64,000 nucleotides of DNA. Origin: Xanthobacteraceae bacterium. Its GTDB lineage: Bacteria > Pseudomonadota > Alphaproteobacteria > Rhizobiales > Xanthobacteraceae. A model generated the notes under the pieces. The model ran no database searches. It saw nothing but the letters and a program-made list of their open reading frames with translations, and had not been told where the DNA came from. How positions within the stretch are numbered: position 1 is the stretch's first letter; every line of letters starts with the position of its first letter. This document shows positions 35,567 to 44,114 of this stretch, piece after piece. The position numbers were made by a program, and so were the translations under genes. The stretch is taken from the NCBI GenBank assembly GCA_019746355.1, contig JAIESC010000007.1, forward strand, positions 1 to 64,000. The letters run 5' to 3'.

Positions 35567-36796
35567 TCAGCGGGAGGAAGATTGGGCCACGAATCTTGGG
35601 CGGCCATCCTGCCAAGTCAGGAAGGAATAATGCAAGTTTCGCCGGTTGCCATGTTGGTCGAACGCCACTGGTCCAACCGCGGTTTGAAATTCATGCTTTC
35701 GCATAATGTCGGCCACTTTGCCTGACTCTGCGCTGCCGCTGCGACGTATGCCCTCCGCCCAAATCTGAACGGTGGCGTAGCTGTTAAGGGCCAACAAATC
35801 CGGAACGATGCCTGCATCGGCAAGTCGATCGACCACTGCGCGAAATTCCAGATTGGTCGAGGGGAAAATCGGGGCGACGACGTGAATTCCGTCGCTCAAG
35901 CGCTGCGCATCGGACCAAAACCCGTACGAAAGAAGATGATGTCCGCCCACCAAAAAAGTTTTGAGCGAGCGCTGCCGCAGCTTTCCAAGCAATTGCAGAA
36001 GAGGATCATGGTCTAGCGCCAGATAGACGACGTCCGGCTTCTGCTGTTGCAGCCGGTCCGCCAGACGATCATAAAGTCCCGATATATCGTGAAGAGGTTC
36101 GAACCGCAGTGATTTTTGCATCTCGACCGGAAGTGAAAGCCTTATCGCTGAAACGATTTCGCGCCTGAAAAACGTGTCGCTATACACGACGGTGAGCCTC
36201 TTGCCCTTGTGCTCGCGCACGAGATGGTCAGCCAGTGCGCTCGCTTCTTGCTCATCCTTCGGTATCATGGAAAAGATGTTGCTGGCGTGCAGCCGTGCCG
36301 CGTCCAGTCTTGCCATCGGTACGGTTGGTAAGATCAGGGGCATGCCGGCACTCGCATAGATCGGTGCGGCAGTCGCTGCCGCCGCCGGGCAGATCGGGCC
36401 GATAACACCGCTCGGCCTGTAGTTATCGACGTGATGATGCGCGGCTCGCAGGGCGAGCGCTGGCTCACATTCATCATCGATCACATCAACATTGACCTGC
36501 CGGCCCAAGACGCCGCCGACCGCATTCAAATCGCGAACAGCAAGTTCAACGGGCTTCCAGACCTGCGCCCCGAAGCGGACTGCAGCCGGCTGACCGCGTT
36601 TGGGCGCGACGACCGCCAGCGATACATTCGAGGTCGCACAAGAGCCGTCGCAGGAGTCGGAACCGCCTGCTGCGGCCAAGACGGCAGGTGCAAGCAAAAG
36701 ACCGACGATCGCGGCTAATGCGGACCGCCCACCTTTGGCGTTGGAACGCTTGCCATTAAATAGGAGACCACGGGATTTGCTGATGGATTGCCACAT
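35567..36796 (-). CDS. Periplasmic binding protein, branched-chain amino acid (Peripla_BP_6) type
   Basis: 409 residues with an N-terminal export signal (hydrophobic ALAAIVGLLLAPAVLAAAGG). Type I periplasmic fold features are present: PVELAVRDLNAVGGVLGRQVNVDVIDDECEP at the start of lobe 1, GVIGPICPAAAATAAPIYASAGMPLI, and lobe 2 with VVYSDTFFRREIV. A cysteine-rich segment (CDGSC) follows the signal. No permease or ATPase genes accompany it, so it may be an orphan receptor feeding a remote transporter or a sensor. Confidence 0.85.
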   Translation of the reverse strand: MWQSISKSRGLLFNGKRSNAKGGRSALAAIVGLLLAPAVLAAAGGSDSCDGSCATSNVSLAVVAPKRGQPAAVRFGAQVWKPVELAVRDLNAVGGVLGRQVNVDVIDDECEPALALRAAHHHVDNYRPSGVIGPICPAAAATAAPIYASAGMPLILPTVPMARLDAARLHASNIFSMIPKDEQEASALADHLVREHKGKRLTVVYSDTFFRREIVSAIRLSLPVEMQKSLRFEPLHDISGLYDRLADRLQQQKPDVVYLALDHDPLLQLLGKLRQRSLKTFLVGGHHLLSYGFWSDAQRLSDGIHVVAPIFPSTNLEFRAVVDRLADAGIVPDLLALNSYATVQIWAEGIRRSGSAESGKVADIMRKHEFQTAVGPVAFDQHGNRRNLHYSFLTWQDGRPRFVAQSSSR

Positions 36797-36993
36797 TGGC
36801 TGATTCTACTTCTGTCGCCGTCAGGAGGCCTACGAATGAGAGCAGGGCAGGGCGGCCGCGAGGGAAGACCAGAGAGGTGCGGTCTTTCATGTATCCGCCA
36901 TTGACCGACTGTATTTCCTGTTCGTGGGATCGCTTGGCGCATAGGTTGCGTGCTTCGCAATGCGAGCGCGCGGGTCTCGCCTGCTGCAGGTGG

Positions 36994-37248
36994 CTAGAAT
37001 GACTGCTTCTTGTGCTTGGCTTTTTTTCCCGGCATCTCGCCGACGTGATGGATCTCTTTCGGTCCGCCCCGATAGTGATGTTGTCCCGCTTGGTTGGACG
37101 TTCCCTGACCTTGGGTGGTCTTTCCGATGTCCCGCTTGCCGATGTGGTGCGGGACCTGCGTCTTCGGTCCGCCCTGGTAATGATGGTCACTGTCGCGATC
37201 CTGGGCAACGACGGGTGCTGCGAGGAAGGGCAGCAGAGTGGCTGCCAT
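36994..37248 (-). CDS. Small secreted His/Gly-rich repeat protein
   Basis: 84 residues with a short hydrophobic leader ending PVVAQ, then two copies of a HHYxGGPKxxxHHxGK-like unit and a Lys-rich tail. Histidine clusters could bind copper or another metal; the neighbouring copper-storage gene makes this attractive but it is inference. The leader lacks basic residues, and an ATG one frame off lies just upstream, so the start or a base call may be wrong. Confidence 0.55.
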   Translation of the reverse strand: MAATLLPFLAAPVVAQDRDSDHHYQGGPKTQVPHHIGKRDIGKTTQGQGTSNQAGQHHYRGGPKEIHHVGEMPGKKAKHKKQSF

Positions 37249-37322
37249 TCTTCAACATTCCAAAGCCTCCTCGATGGAATGGTTCATCATTTGAAATTCT
37301 ATCTTGGGCTACGATTGCGTCT

Positions 37323-37336
37323 TTAACGTAGATCAA
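37323..37336. promoter_or_regulatory. FixK/FNR-like operator, divergent
   Basis: TTAACGTAGATCAA has one half-site exact (ATCAA) and the other with two changes. It sits between the minus-strand His-rich gene (about 80 bp away) and the plus-strand copper-storage gene (about 115 bp away), where it could serve both. Confidence 0.45.
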
Positions 37337-37448
37337 CTCCCGGCCCTGACCAAAGCTGCTACGACTTTTGCTCTTCAATCAGGGGTAAGCTCATCTTGCT
37401 CGTATTGGGTGCCGCGTCCGCGATTGAGCAAAATTGTTGGAGGAAGAA

Positions 37449-37916
37449 ATGCTGGGCCGTCGCAGATTCGTGGCTCTATCCGTTGCCGGAGGGGCCTTGT
37501 TGGTTACCGGATCTCCCGCATCCGCCCAGGGGCCAACTCCGCCAATGTCTATGCCGGGAATGTCCGGAATGGCGCAAGGCGCCATGACGAGGGAAGCATG
37601 CGTCGATATTTGTCTCAAGTCGCACCGCATGTGTCTCGAAACAGCGAGATACTGCACGGAGCGGGGCGGGCGTCATGTCGTGGCGTCTCACTTGGCTCTG
37701 CTGCTCGACTGCGCTGAAATATGTCAGACAACGGCTAACTCGCTGCTTCGGAGTTCGCCCGAACACGGCGTCATCTGTGCTGCGTGCGCTCAAATTTGCG
37801 AGGCGTGCGCCAGAGACTGCAACCCGTTTGCGGGTGACGCCCAGATGGAGCGCTGCGCGGAGACCTGCGGAGAATGCGCTCGCGATTGCCGCGCAATGGC
37901 GACCATGCGGCTGTAA
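37449..37916 (+). CDS. Csp1-like Tat-exported four-helix copper-storage protein
   Basis: 155 residues from ATG 37449, preceded by GGAGG. The N-terminus MLGRRRFVALSVAGGALL is a twin-arginine signal (RRxFV). The mature protein has about 15 cysteines in helical CxxxC and CxxC spacings (ACVDICLKSHRMC, CAACAQICEACARDC, CAETCGECARDC), the pattern of four-helix-bundle copper-storage proteins that line the core with Cu(I)-thiolates. A Met-rich MSMPGMSGM segment near the mature start may also bind copper. It lies about 4 kb from the cueR-copA-copZ cluster, near a FixK-like box. Confidence 0.85.
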   Translation: MLGRRRFVALSVAGGALLVTGSPASAQGPTPPMSMPGMSGMAQGAMTREACVDICLKSHRMCLETARYCTERGGRHVVASHLALLLDCAEICQTTANSLLRSSPEHGVICAACAQICEACARDCNPFAGDAQMERCAETCGECARDCRAMATMRL

Positions 37917-37992
37917 CTTGGGCCGAGGGCCGGTGCCAGGATCATCGCAATCGGCGCTGGGCCGGCGAAGTTTCGCGGGCCGCGAACATGCA

Positions 37993-38502
37993 ATGGCGGC
38001 CAGTATTCGCCGAGGCGCGGTGAGGCCGAGGCTCGAAGCTGCCCTCTGCTGGATGACGTCGGTGTTCGTCGTCCTTGTCTGCGGGTCCGCGGCAGGAGCA
38101 GATCTCGCCACTTTAGGCAAGCTGCTGACGCCTGCCTATACCGCGATGAATTACGATGGCCTTTGCCAGATGGAGCCCGGATGGCGGCTATCCCGGCCGC
38201 GAGGAAGGATGGGATACGCAATCAACTATGCGGAACATGCCAAGGATCAAACGATCGCAAGTTTGCCCTACAATCAGTCTGTGGCTGTGCTGCGGTTGGC
38301 GGCAGACGCTGCGAGAACGGAAGCTCGGCGGCAATTGCGCGACAAAGTGATTTCAGAAGATAAGGCAACGGAGGCTATTCGATTTGGAGCTTGGTGCGAC
38401 GGCTATGTGAAGGGTTTTATTTCAGCGTTCATTGCCAGATATGAGCGCGATCATGCATCCATTCTCGATCAACTGAATGCGGCCGGCAAGGAGGAGCCGT
38501 GA
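37993..38502 (+). CDS. Secreted protein of unknown function
   Basis: 169 residues. A hydrophobic stretch (TSVFVVLVCGSAAGA) near residues 22-36 is a signal peptide or anchor; ATG 38053 is an alternative start. The mature part is alpha-helical and resembles small periplasmic proteins with a conserved Cys in LCQMEPGW and another in GAWCDGYVKGF. No family recognised with confidence. It follows the copper-storage gene by about 75 bp. Confidence 0.6.
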   Translation: MAASIRRGAVRPRLEAALCWMTSVFVVLVCGSAAGADLATLGKLLTPAYTAMNYDGLCQMEPGWRLSRPRGRMGYAINYAEHAKDQTIASLPYNQSVAVLRLAADAARTEARRQLRDKVISEDKATEAIRFGAWCDGYVKGFISAFIARYERDHASILDQLNAAGKEEP

Positions 38503-38542
38503 CGTAACGGGAATCGGCCGTGCGACTCTGAATAGTGTAAAC

Positions 38543-38725
38543 ATGCCTCCAACCGCCCGCTGCCTTTTCGTCCGCGTATTCCTTGGGTTTGTCGGTGCTG
38601 CGTTCTTCGGTGCGCCCGTCGCATCGGCGCAGGCATGGTGGCATTCGATCGTCTACGGGCCACCGGATATCGACGATATGAACGGTCCATGTGCAATGTG
38701 CTTCGTTAAGTCAAACGTCCCGTGA
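38543..38725 (+). CDS. Very small secreted protein
   Basis: 60 residues: signal peptide ending ASAQA, then about 30 residues rich in Trp/Pro with a CAMC motif. It follows the previous gene by 40 bp. No family recognised. A 7-bp inverted repeat (AAACGTC/GACGTTT, 38713-38730) overlaps its stop codon and may act as a terminator. Confidence 0.5.
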   Translation: MPPTARCLFVRVFLGFVGAAFFGAPVASAQAWWHSIVYGPPDIDDMNGPCAMCFVKSNVP

Positions 38726-39115
38726 CGTTTATACCGTGCTATGTCGTGCGTCGCGTTGGCCGGTACAGTAACCGTGTGTTCGTTCAGCACCGCCGGTTTC
38801 TGCGCTTCTTAGTCCTTCCGGCGGGAACGCGATCACCAGTGTAAGCTGCGCTCCTCCTTCGTCGCGCATACGTCGGATCGCGGGATACGAAGCTGACACG
38901 CGCACGGTCTTGAGGCACAAAGTGCCGGTCACAGAAACGGCCGCATCTGCGGCAGCATTGGAAACTGGCAAAATCCCTGAATGAGTGATCTCCGGGGCAG
39001 CACTGCGGGTGCGGGGAACCGCCGTGCACGAATGACGCCGCGCCCGAAGTCCGCGAATCGTTAATCTAGGTTAAGGATCGCTCGGCCGAAGCATTTCCGG
39101 CTGCCAAAACCGCTG
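38726..39115. other. Intergenic region with a degenerate FixK-like palindrome
   Basis: About 390 bases with no supported gene. TTAATCTAGGTTAA at 39061-39074 is palindromic and resembles the FixK-like boxes at 37323 and 43032, but it lies beyond the 3' end of prs, and I see no gene for it to control. An 80-codon minus-strand frame (38729-38971) has no ribosome site. Confidence 0.4.
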
Positions 39116-40009
39116 TCAGGAACACGGCATTTCGCGGATGCCCTGGGCCAGAAGTCCCGTGATATCGATACGGTTTGTTTCATGCGGCACTGTATTCGTC
39201 GTAACGATCTCCGCTGCGCCGGCGGCTTCCAGGTCGCGAAACGCCGTTCCGGCGAAGATGCCGTGGACGGCGATGCAAACGGGACCGCGCATGCCTGACT
39301 GCTTCAGATGACCGATCGTTTCGGTCATCGTTCTCCCGGTAGAAGCGATATCGTCAACGAGAACGGGGGTGTGGCTCCGCCATCGCTTCACCTCCGGAAC
39401 CGACACGCTCACGTCGCGGTCCCCATGTCGCTCCTTCTGCAGTACCACGGCGGGCGCGTCGGCATCCCGCGCGACAAGCGAGACCCATTGTTCGCTCTCT
39501 TCGTCGGGCCCGATCAGCAGCGGATTTTCCACCTTGTCGCGAATCCATTGCGAAATCAGCGGTGCTGAATGCATGACGGCGGTCGGGACGGCATAGATCT
39601 CAGTCAGTGACTGGCGCCTGTGCAAATGCGGATCCACGGTAACCAACCAGTCGACTTGTCTGGACAGAAGGCGGGCAAAACAGGCCGAGGTGATCGCTTC
39701 GCCTGACCGAAAGCGCCGATCCTGGCGCATATAGGCGAGATAAGGCGCCACGAGGCCGACCCTGGTCGCGCCCAAGTCGCGCGCTGCTTCGGCAGCAAAC
39801 ATCAGTGGAAGGAACTTGTCGTCGGGCCGGTCAAGTGTGCAGAGAAGCACGATTGACCGCTGTGCGACCGGAGTGTCGTAACGCAAATAGGTTTCGCCGT
39901 CCGGAAAGCGGCGGACCGAAAGGCAGCCGATTTCCGCATCGATCGCTGGGGCCAAGCGGTCGGCCATTGCTTCATTGCCGGGAAGGGGAAATAGAATCGG
40001 TCGGATCAT
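39116..40009 (-). CDS. prs: Ribose-phosphate pyrophosphokinase (PRPP synthetase)-like
   Basis: 297 residues, slightly shorter than the usual ~315. The family layout is visible: RFPDGETYLRY (ribose-phosphate loop region), PYLAYMRQDRRFRSGEAIT, VDPHLHRRQ in the flexible active-site position, and a PRPP loop VLVDDIASTGRTM. Canonical enzymes make PRPP from ribose 5-phosphate and ATP. The altered loops place it with divergent class proteins, so the sugar phosphate used may differ. It overlaps the end of the phosphorylase gene by 4 bases and is the last gene of a three-gene operon. Confidence 0.85.
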   Translation of the reverse strand: MIRPILFPLPGNEAMADRLAPAIDAEIGCLSVRRFPDGETYLRYDTPVAQRSIVLLCTLDRPDDKFLPLMFAAEAARDLGATRVGLVAPYLAYMRQDRRFRSGEAITSACFARLLSRQVDWLVTVDPHLHRRQSLTEIYAVPTAVMHSAPLISQWIRDKVENPLLIGPDEESEQWVSLVARDADAPAVVLQKERHGDRDVSVSVPEVKRWRSHTPVLVDDIASTGRTMTETIGHLKQSGMRGPVCIAVHGIFAGTAFRDLEAAGAAEIVTTNTVPHETNRIDITGLLAQGIREMPCS

Positions 40010-41550
40010 TTTTCGACGATTTCGTAAATGTCCCCGTTGGCCGAGGCATAAGTCAAAGCGTAGGTCAGCTCACCGGGCGTCTCGGCATGAATCGTGTAAA
40101 GCGGTTGTCCGAGATCGACGAGCTCGCCCAAGCGGACATGAACCTCGATGCCGGCGGCCTTCGCATCCGGCGCTCCAGCAAGTTTTGCGACCCGCGCCAG
40201 CCTGCGGTTGTCGACCTGCAGGAGCTTGCCGCGTCGGCCTGCGGTGATTGGTTGTCGGTGTAGGGCGCGGGGAGGTTGCCGCATTCCACCCTGCGCCTCG
40301 CAGATGCGCTGGAATTTCGCCCATGCCTTTCCGGAGTCGAGCGCATGGCACGCCACGGCGGTGCCGTAGCCGGCCTTCGCCGCACCGCCGAGCTCCAGCA
40401 ACGTACCGGCAAGTTGCAGCGCCCTGCTCCGCAGATCCAGTGGAGCGCCGACTTCGTTCCGGAGCACCGATAGAACATCCCATGCCTCCAACGCCGGACC
40501 CACGCCCCGGCCCACCGGCTGCGAGCCGTCTGTGACTACGGCACGCGCCTCAAGTCCGAACTCTCGGGCCACGGCGATGAGCTCCAGCGCCAGGAGGTCC
40601 GCAGCATTCGCGCTGCGGAGTTTCGCCGTGCGACCCACTGGAAGATCGAGAATGACGTGGGTCGAGCCCGCTGCGATCTTCTTGGAAAGGACGGACGCTA
40701 CGAGTTGACCTTCGCTGTCCAGATCGAGGGCGCGCTCCACACGTATCAGGATGTCGTCGGCGGGACTGAGCCGGACCGTGCCACCCCAGGCGATGCATCC
40801 GCCTTCGCGCTCGACCACCGACCGCATCGTCGGGAGGTCCAGATCAACCGGTGCAAGCGTTTCCATCGTGTCCGCCGTGCCGGCAGGCGAGGTGATCGCA
40901 CGCGACGAGGTCTTCGGCATGACAAGTCCGCATGCGGCAGCGATCGAAACCACGATGGGCGTGGTGCGGTTGCCGGGAAGGCCGCCTATGCAATGCTTGT
41001 CGACGACCGTGCTTGCCGCCCAGGTTAAGCGGTCGCCAACTGCAATCATGGCCCGGGTCAGCGCGACCGTTTCGGCGCGATCAAGTGTCCGAGCCGTGCA
41101 AGCCGTGATGAAGGCCGACAGGTGGATATCCGAGTACCGTCCCGCAGTGACATCCGAGACGATCGTTTGCATGGCGCCGTCGTCCAGGCGTCGGCCATAG
41201 ACCTTTCCGCGCAGCATACTTAGCGAATCGAGCGGCGGAGGATGGCTGATCGCGATTTCGTCTCCTTCGGCCGGGCCGAGGCGATGCCAAGCCGCTTCGG
41301 ACAAGCCTGCTTCACCCTCGCCCAGAATATCTGAGACGACGTGATGCAGCGTCGCGAAGATCGAAGTGGCGCCGTAGCCGAGTTTGACGCGGGCGTGCGC
41401 GGAGAAGCCCTCGGCGCGGCAGATGTGGCAATCGTTGCGCATGAACACCACAGCTTCGTGCTGCATGTCGATGCCGAGACGACGGACCTTCAGTCGATTG
41501 CGCTGCGGGCCGGGCACGGAGGTCGCCGTTCCTGCGGAGGCGGGGCTCAT
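40006..41550 (-). CDS. Thymidine phosphorylase / AMP phosphorylase family protein
   Basis: 514 residues from ATG 41550, longer than E. coli thymidine phosphorylase (440) and close to AMP phosphorylases. An N-terminal extension (~90 residues) precedes the phosphorylase core: DIHLSAFITA, VDKHCIGGLPGNRTTPIVV, MPKTSSRAITSPAGTADTME. The core is followed by the C-terminal domain GIEVHVRLGELVDLGQPLYTIHA. It should split a nucleoside or nucleotide with phosphate to base plus ribose-1-phosphate or ribose-1,5-bisphosphate. Its start overlaps the nuclease stop (ATGA) and its stop overlaps prs, indicating tight coupling. Confidence 0.88.
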   Translation of the reverse strand: MSPASAGTATSVPGPQRNRLKVRRLGIDMQHEAVVFMRNDCHICRAEGFSAHARVKLGYGATSIFATLHHVVSDILGEGEAGLSEAAWHRLGPAEGDEIAISHPPPLDSLSMLRGKVYGRRLDDGAMQTIVSDVTAGRYSDIHLSAFITACTARTLDRAETVALTRAMIAVGDRLTWAASTVVDKHCIGGLPGNRTTPIVVSIAAACGLVMPKTSSRAITSPAGTADTMETLAPVDLDLPTMRSVVEREGGCIAWGGTVRLSPADDILIRVERALDLDSEGQLVASVLSKKIAAGSTHVILDLPVGRTAKLRSANAADLLALELIAVAREFGLEARAVVTDGSQPVGRGVGPALEAWDVLSVLRNEVGAPLDLRSRALQLAGTLLELGGAAKAGYGTAVACHALDSGKAWAKFQRICEAQGGMRQPPRALHRQPITAGRRGKLLQVDNRRLARVAKLAGAPDAKAAGIEVHVRLGELVDLGQPLYTIHAETPGELTYALTYASANGDIYEIVEK

Positions 41551-42911
41551 TGCAATTCGATCCTGTCGAGGTGGCGCGGGACAGAGCAGCGCCATCGAAG
41601 CTCCTTTTCAATGCGTTGGCGCAGGCCGTCCGCGGCGTCGCGTTCTCCGTGGGTGATGAAGGTCATCTTTGGAGAAGCTTCGAACCCTCGGAGCCAGTGC
41701 ACGATCTCGTCGGCGTCCGCATGACCCGAGAGCATATCCAGATTCGCGACCTCGGCGCGCACGGGTACGTCCTCGCCGTGGATTCTGATGGTGTCCGCGC
41801 CGGACGTCATTGCTTCGCCGCGCGTGCCGGGCGGCTGGTAGCCCGCGAACAGCACGGTGTTCCTGTGGTCGGGCGCCAGAAACTTGAGATGATGTACGAC
41901 GCGGCCTCCGGTCGCCATTCCGCTCGCTGAAATGACGATCTTGGGCATCGGATCGCGGTCCAACGACTTGGATTCCTCGACGCTGCGAACGTACTTCGCC
42001 ACCTCGCAGGTCAGCCGGCATTGGGCGGCTGGGAGTCGGTGGTATGACAAATATTTGCAAAGCAGGCCGGTTGCGTTGACTGCCATAGGGCTGTCGAGAA
42101 ACACCGGCACGTCCGGAATGCGCCCCGAGCTTTTGAGCCGGTGCAGATGAAACATGATCGTCTGCGCGCGACCGACGGCGAAGGCCGGGATCAGAACGGT
42201 GCCTCCCCGGCGGACCGTTCGGAGAACGATCTCGGCCAAGGCGTCCTCCGGATCGCGCGTTTCGTGCTTACGGTTTCCGTAGGTAGACTCGACGAGCAGA
42301 TAGTCGGCTCGCTGCACCGACGCCGGATCCAGCATGGTGGCGCTGCCCGGACGCCCGAGATCGCCGGAAAAAATGATCCTCTTGCCGTCGGCGTCCAGTT
42401 CCACGATGGCTGCCCCGAGAATATGTCCCGCCGGCAAAAATCGGACGGTGATTCCGGGAGCGAGGGTGACCTTCGTGTCGAACTCGACCGCTGCGAAACT
42501 GCGCATCGCGGCTTCGGCATCCCTCTGCGTGTACAACGGAAGAGCCGGGCGATGCGTCGAGAAGCCGTGGCGGTTGGCGAACTCGGCGTCCTTCTCGTTC
42601 AGATACCCGCTGTCGGGCAACAGGATCGCGCAGAGGTCGCGGGTCGCGTCGGTGCAGACCACGCGGCCCTTGAACCCGTGTTTGATCAGCAGGGGCAAGT
42701 AGCCGGAGTGGTCAAGATGGGCATGCGTCAGCACGACCATGTCTATGCCGGCCGGGTCCACGGGTAGGGGCACCCAATTCCGCAGCCGCAACGGTTTGGG
42801 GCCCTGAAATAGTCCGCAGTCGATCAAGACGACCCGCTGCCCGTCCTCCAATAGATATTTCGAGCCAGTGACGGTCTCAGCGCCACCAAGGAAAGTAATT
42901 CGCAAACCCAT
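41547..42911 (-). CDS. MBL-fold beta-CASP nuclease (CPSF/RNase J-like exonuclease family)
   Basis: 454 residues. The metallo-beta-lactamase motif HAHLDHSG sits near residue 64, with further ligands in PAGHILGA, FSGDLGRP and the C-terminal HGERDA. The beta-CASP insert includes GTVLIPAFAVGRAQ and SASGMATGGRVVHHL. These proteins cut or trim RNA. ATG 42911 has GGGAG upstream; a GTG at 42914 is the alternative. First gene of the operon with the phosphorylase and prs. RNA degradation feeding nucleotide phosphorolysis and PRPP formation makes biochemical sense. Confidence 0.9.
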   Translation of the reverse strand: MGLRITFLGGAETVTGSKYLLEDGQRVVLIDCGLFQGPKPLRLRNWVPLPVDPAGIDMVVLTHAHLDHSGYLPLLIKHGFKGRVVCTDATRDLCAILLPDSGYLNEKDAEFANRHGFSTHRPALPLYTQRDAEAAMRSFAAVEFDTKVTLAPGITVRFLPAGHILGAAIVELDADGKRIIFSGDLGRPGSATMLDPASVQRADYLLVESTYGNRKHETRDPEDALAEIVLRTVRRGGTVLIPAFAVGRAQTIMFHLHRLKSSGRIPDVPVFLDSPMAVNATGLLCKYLSYHRLPAAQCRLTCEVAKYVRSVEESKSLDRDPMPKIVISASGMATGGRVVHHLKFLAPDHRNTVLFAGYQPPGTRGEAMTSGADTIRIHGEDVPVRAEVANLDMLSGHADADEIVHWLRGFEASPKMTFITHGERDAADGLRQRIEKELRWRCSVPRHLDRIELQ

Positions 42912-43031
42912 CACGGCTCCCGGATGTCACCCCTTGCATCGTGCAGTCGAACGCGGCTTCGGCGCCCGCGGCAGCCATGGCGGTGATCTCACCTGTACCG
43001 GCAACATCAGCACATCGGGAACGGCAGAAGT

Positions 43032-43045
43032 TTAACCTGCATCAA
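43032..43045. promoter_or_regulatory. FixK/FNR-like operator in divergent promoter
   Basis: TTAACCTGCATCAA has a perfect right half (ATCAA) and two changes on the left. It is about 120 bp upstream of the nuclease gene and 80 bp upstream of the pfkB-type kinase, so one site could govern both transcripts. Confidence 0.5.
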
Positions 43046-43124
43046 TGTCGATACACTTTCGTCCGCCTAGTGTCCGCCGCACCTGTGGGTCAACCGCGTG
43101 GAGAGCGGCCATGGCGAAGGTTCG

Positions 43125-44114
43125 ATGGCGACCATTGCTGCTCTGTGCATGAATCCCGCGATTGACGTGTCGACGTTCGTCGAGCGGATGCTTCCAACAC
43201 GCAAGCTGAGGTGCGCGGCCGTGAGACGAGACCCCGGTGGGGGCGGAATCAACGTTGCGCGCGTTGTTCGGCGACTCGGTGGGACAGTCACTGCCGTTTA
43301 TCCCGGCGGTGGTGCCACCGGCGAGCTGCTCCGACGCTTGGTCGAGCAGGAAGGCATCGACAGCCGCGTGCTTCCCGCCATGCAGGAAACACGCGAGGAT
43401 TTCACGGTCCTCGAAACGGCGACGGGCAACCAGTACCGGTTCGTGATGCCGGGGCCGATGCTGTCCGAGCGGGAGTGGCACAGCTGCCTCGACAGGATAA
43501 CGTCGATCGGTCCCGCGGCGGACTACATCGTGGCAAGTGGCAGCCTGCCTCCCGGCGTTCCGGCCGATTTCTACGCGTTGCTGGCTCGGGCCGCGAGGAA
43601 GAGGGGCGCAAAGCTGATCCTCGACACTTCCGGGCCGGCGCTCGAAGCGGGTCTCAACGAAGGTGTGTTTCTCGTAAAGCCAAGCTTGCGTGAACTGTCC
43701 GAACTGGTGCGAAAACCGATAGACGAGCCGGATGCCTGGATCGAGGTGACTCGCACCCTTGTTGCGGCCGGCTGCGCCGAAATGGTCGCGCTCACGCTCG
43801 GAGAGAAAGGAGCGCTTCTGGCGACGCGCGACTCGATGCTCCAAGCCGAGGCACTTGCCGTGAATCCGGTCAGCACGGTCGGCGCGGGCGACAGCTTCCT
43901 TGGCGCCATGGCCTGGAGCTTGGCGCGCGGCGACGGTGCGGTGCGGGCGTTCCGGTACGCCAACGCCGCCGGCGCGGCCGCGGTGCTCGCCCCCGGCACC
44001 GAGCTCTGCCGCGCCGAAGCCGTCGAACGGCTCGAACGCAGTGTCGTCGTGCACACTATTCACAACGCGCGGTATCAGTTGCGCGAATCGGCCGGCGGAG
44101 AGCCCGTACAGTGA
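43125..44114 (+). CDS. PfkB-family carbohydrate kinase (1-phosphofructokinase-like)
   Basis: 329 residues from ATG 43125 (GAAGG five bases upstream). It begins with the phosphofructokinase pattern ALCMNPAIDVSTFVERM. GGGGINVARVVRRLGG is PfkB signature 1, and STVGAGDSFLGAMAWSL is signature 2 with the catalytic Asp. Likely substrates are fructose-6-phosphate, tagatose-6-phosphate or, given neighbours that release ribose-1-phosphate, a ribose phosphate. It is divergent from the nuclease-phosphorylase-prs operon. Confidence 0.9.
   Translation: MATIAALCMNPAIDVSTFVERMLPTRKLRCAAVRRDPGGGGINVARVVRRLGGTVTAVYPGGGATGELLRRLVEQEGIDSRVLPAMQETREDFTVLETATGNQYRFVMPGPMLSEREWHSCLDRITSIGPAADYIVASGSLPPGVPADFYALLARAARKRGAKLILDTSGPALEAGLNEGVFLVKPSLRELSELVRKPIDEPDAWIEVTRTLVAAGCAEMVALTLGEKGALLATRDSMLQAEALAVNPVSTVGAGDSFLGAMAWSLARGDGAVRAFRYANAAGAAAVLAPGTELCRAEAVERLERSVVVHTIHNARYQLRESAGGEPVQ

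Noticed and set aside
36946..36960. TTGCG-N5-CGCAA as a FixK box
   Set aside because: Spacer is 5 rather than 4 bases, which breaks the half-site phasing.
38729..38971. 80-codon minus-strand frame near the degenerate FixK-like site
   Set aside because: No ribosome site, no signal peptide and no family similarity that I can see.
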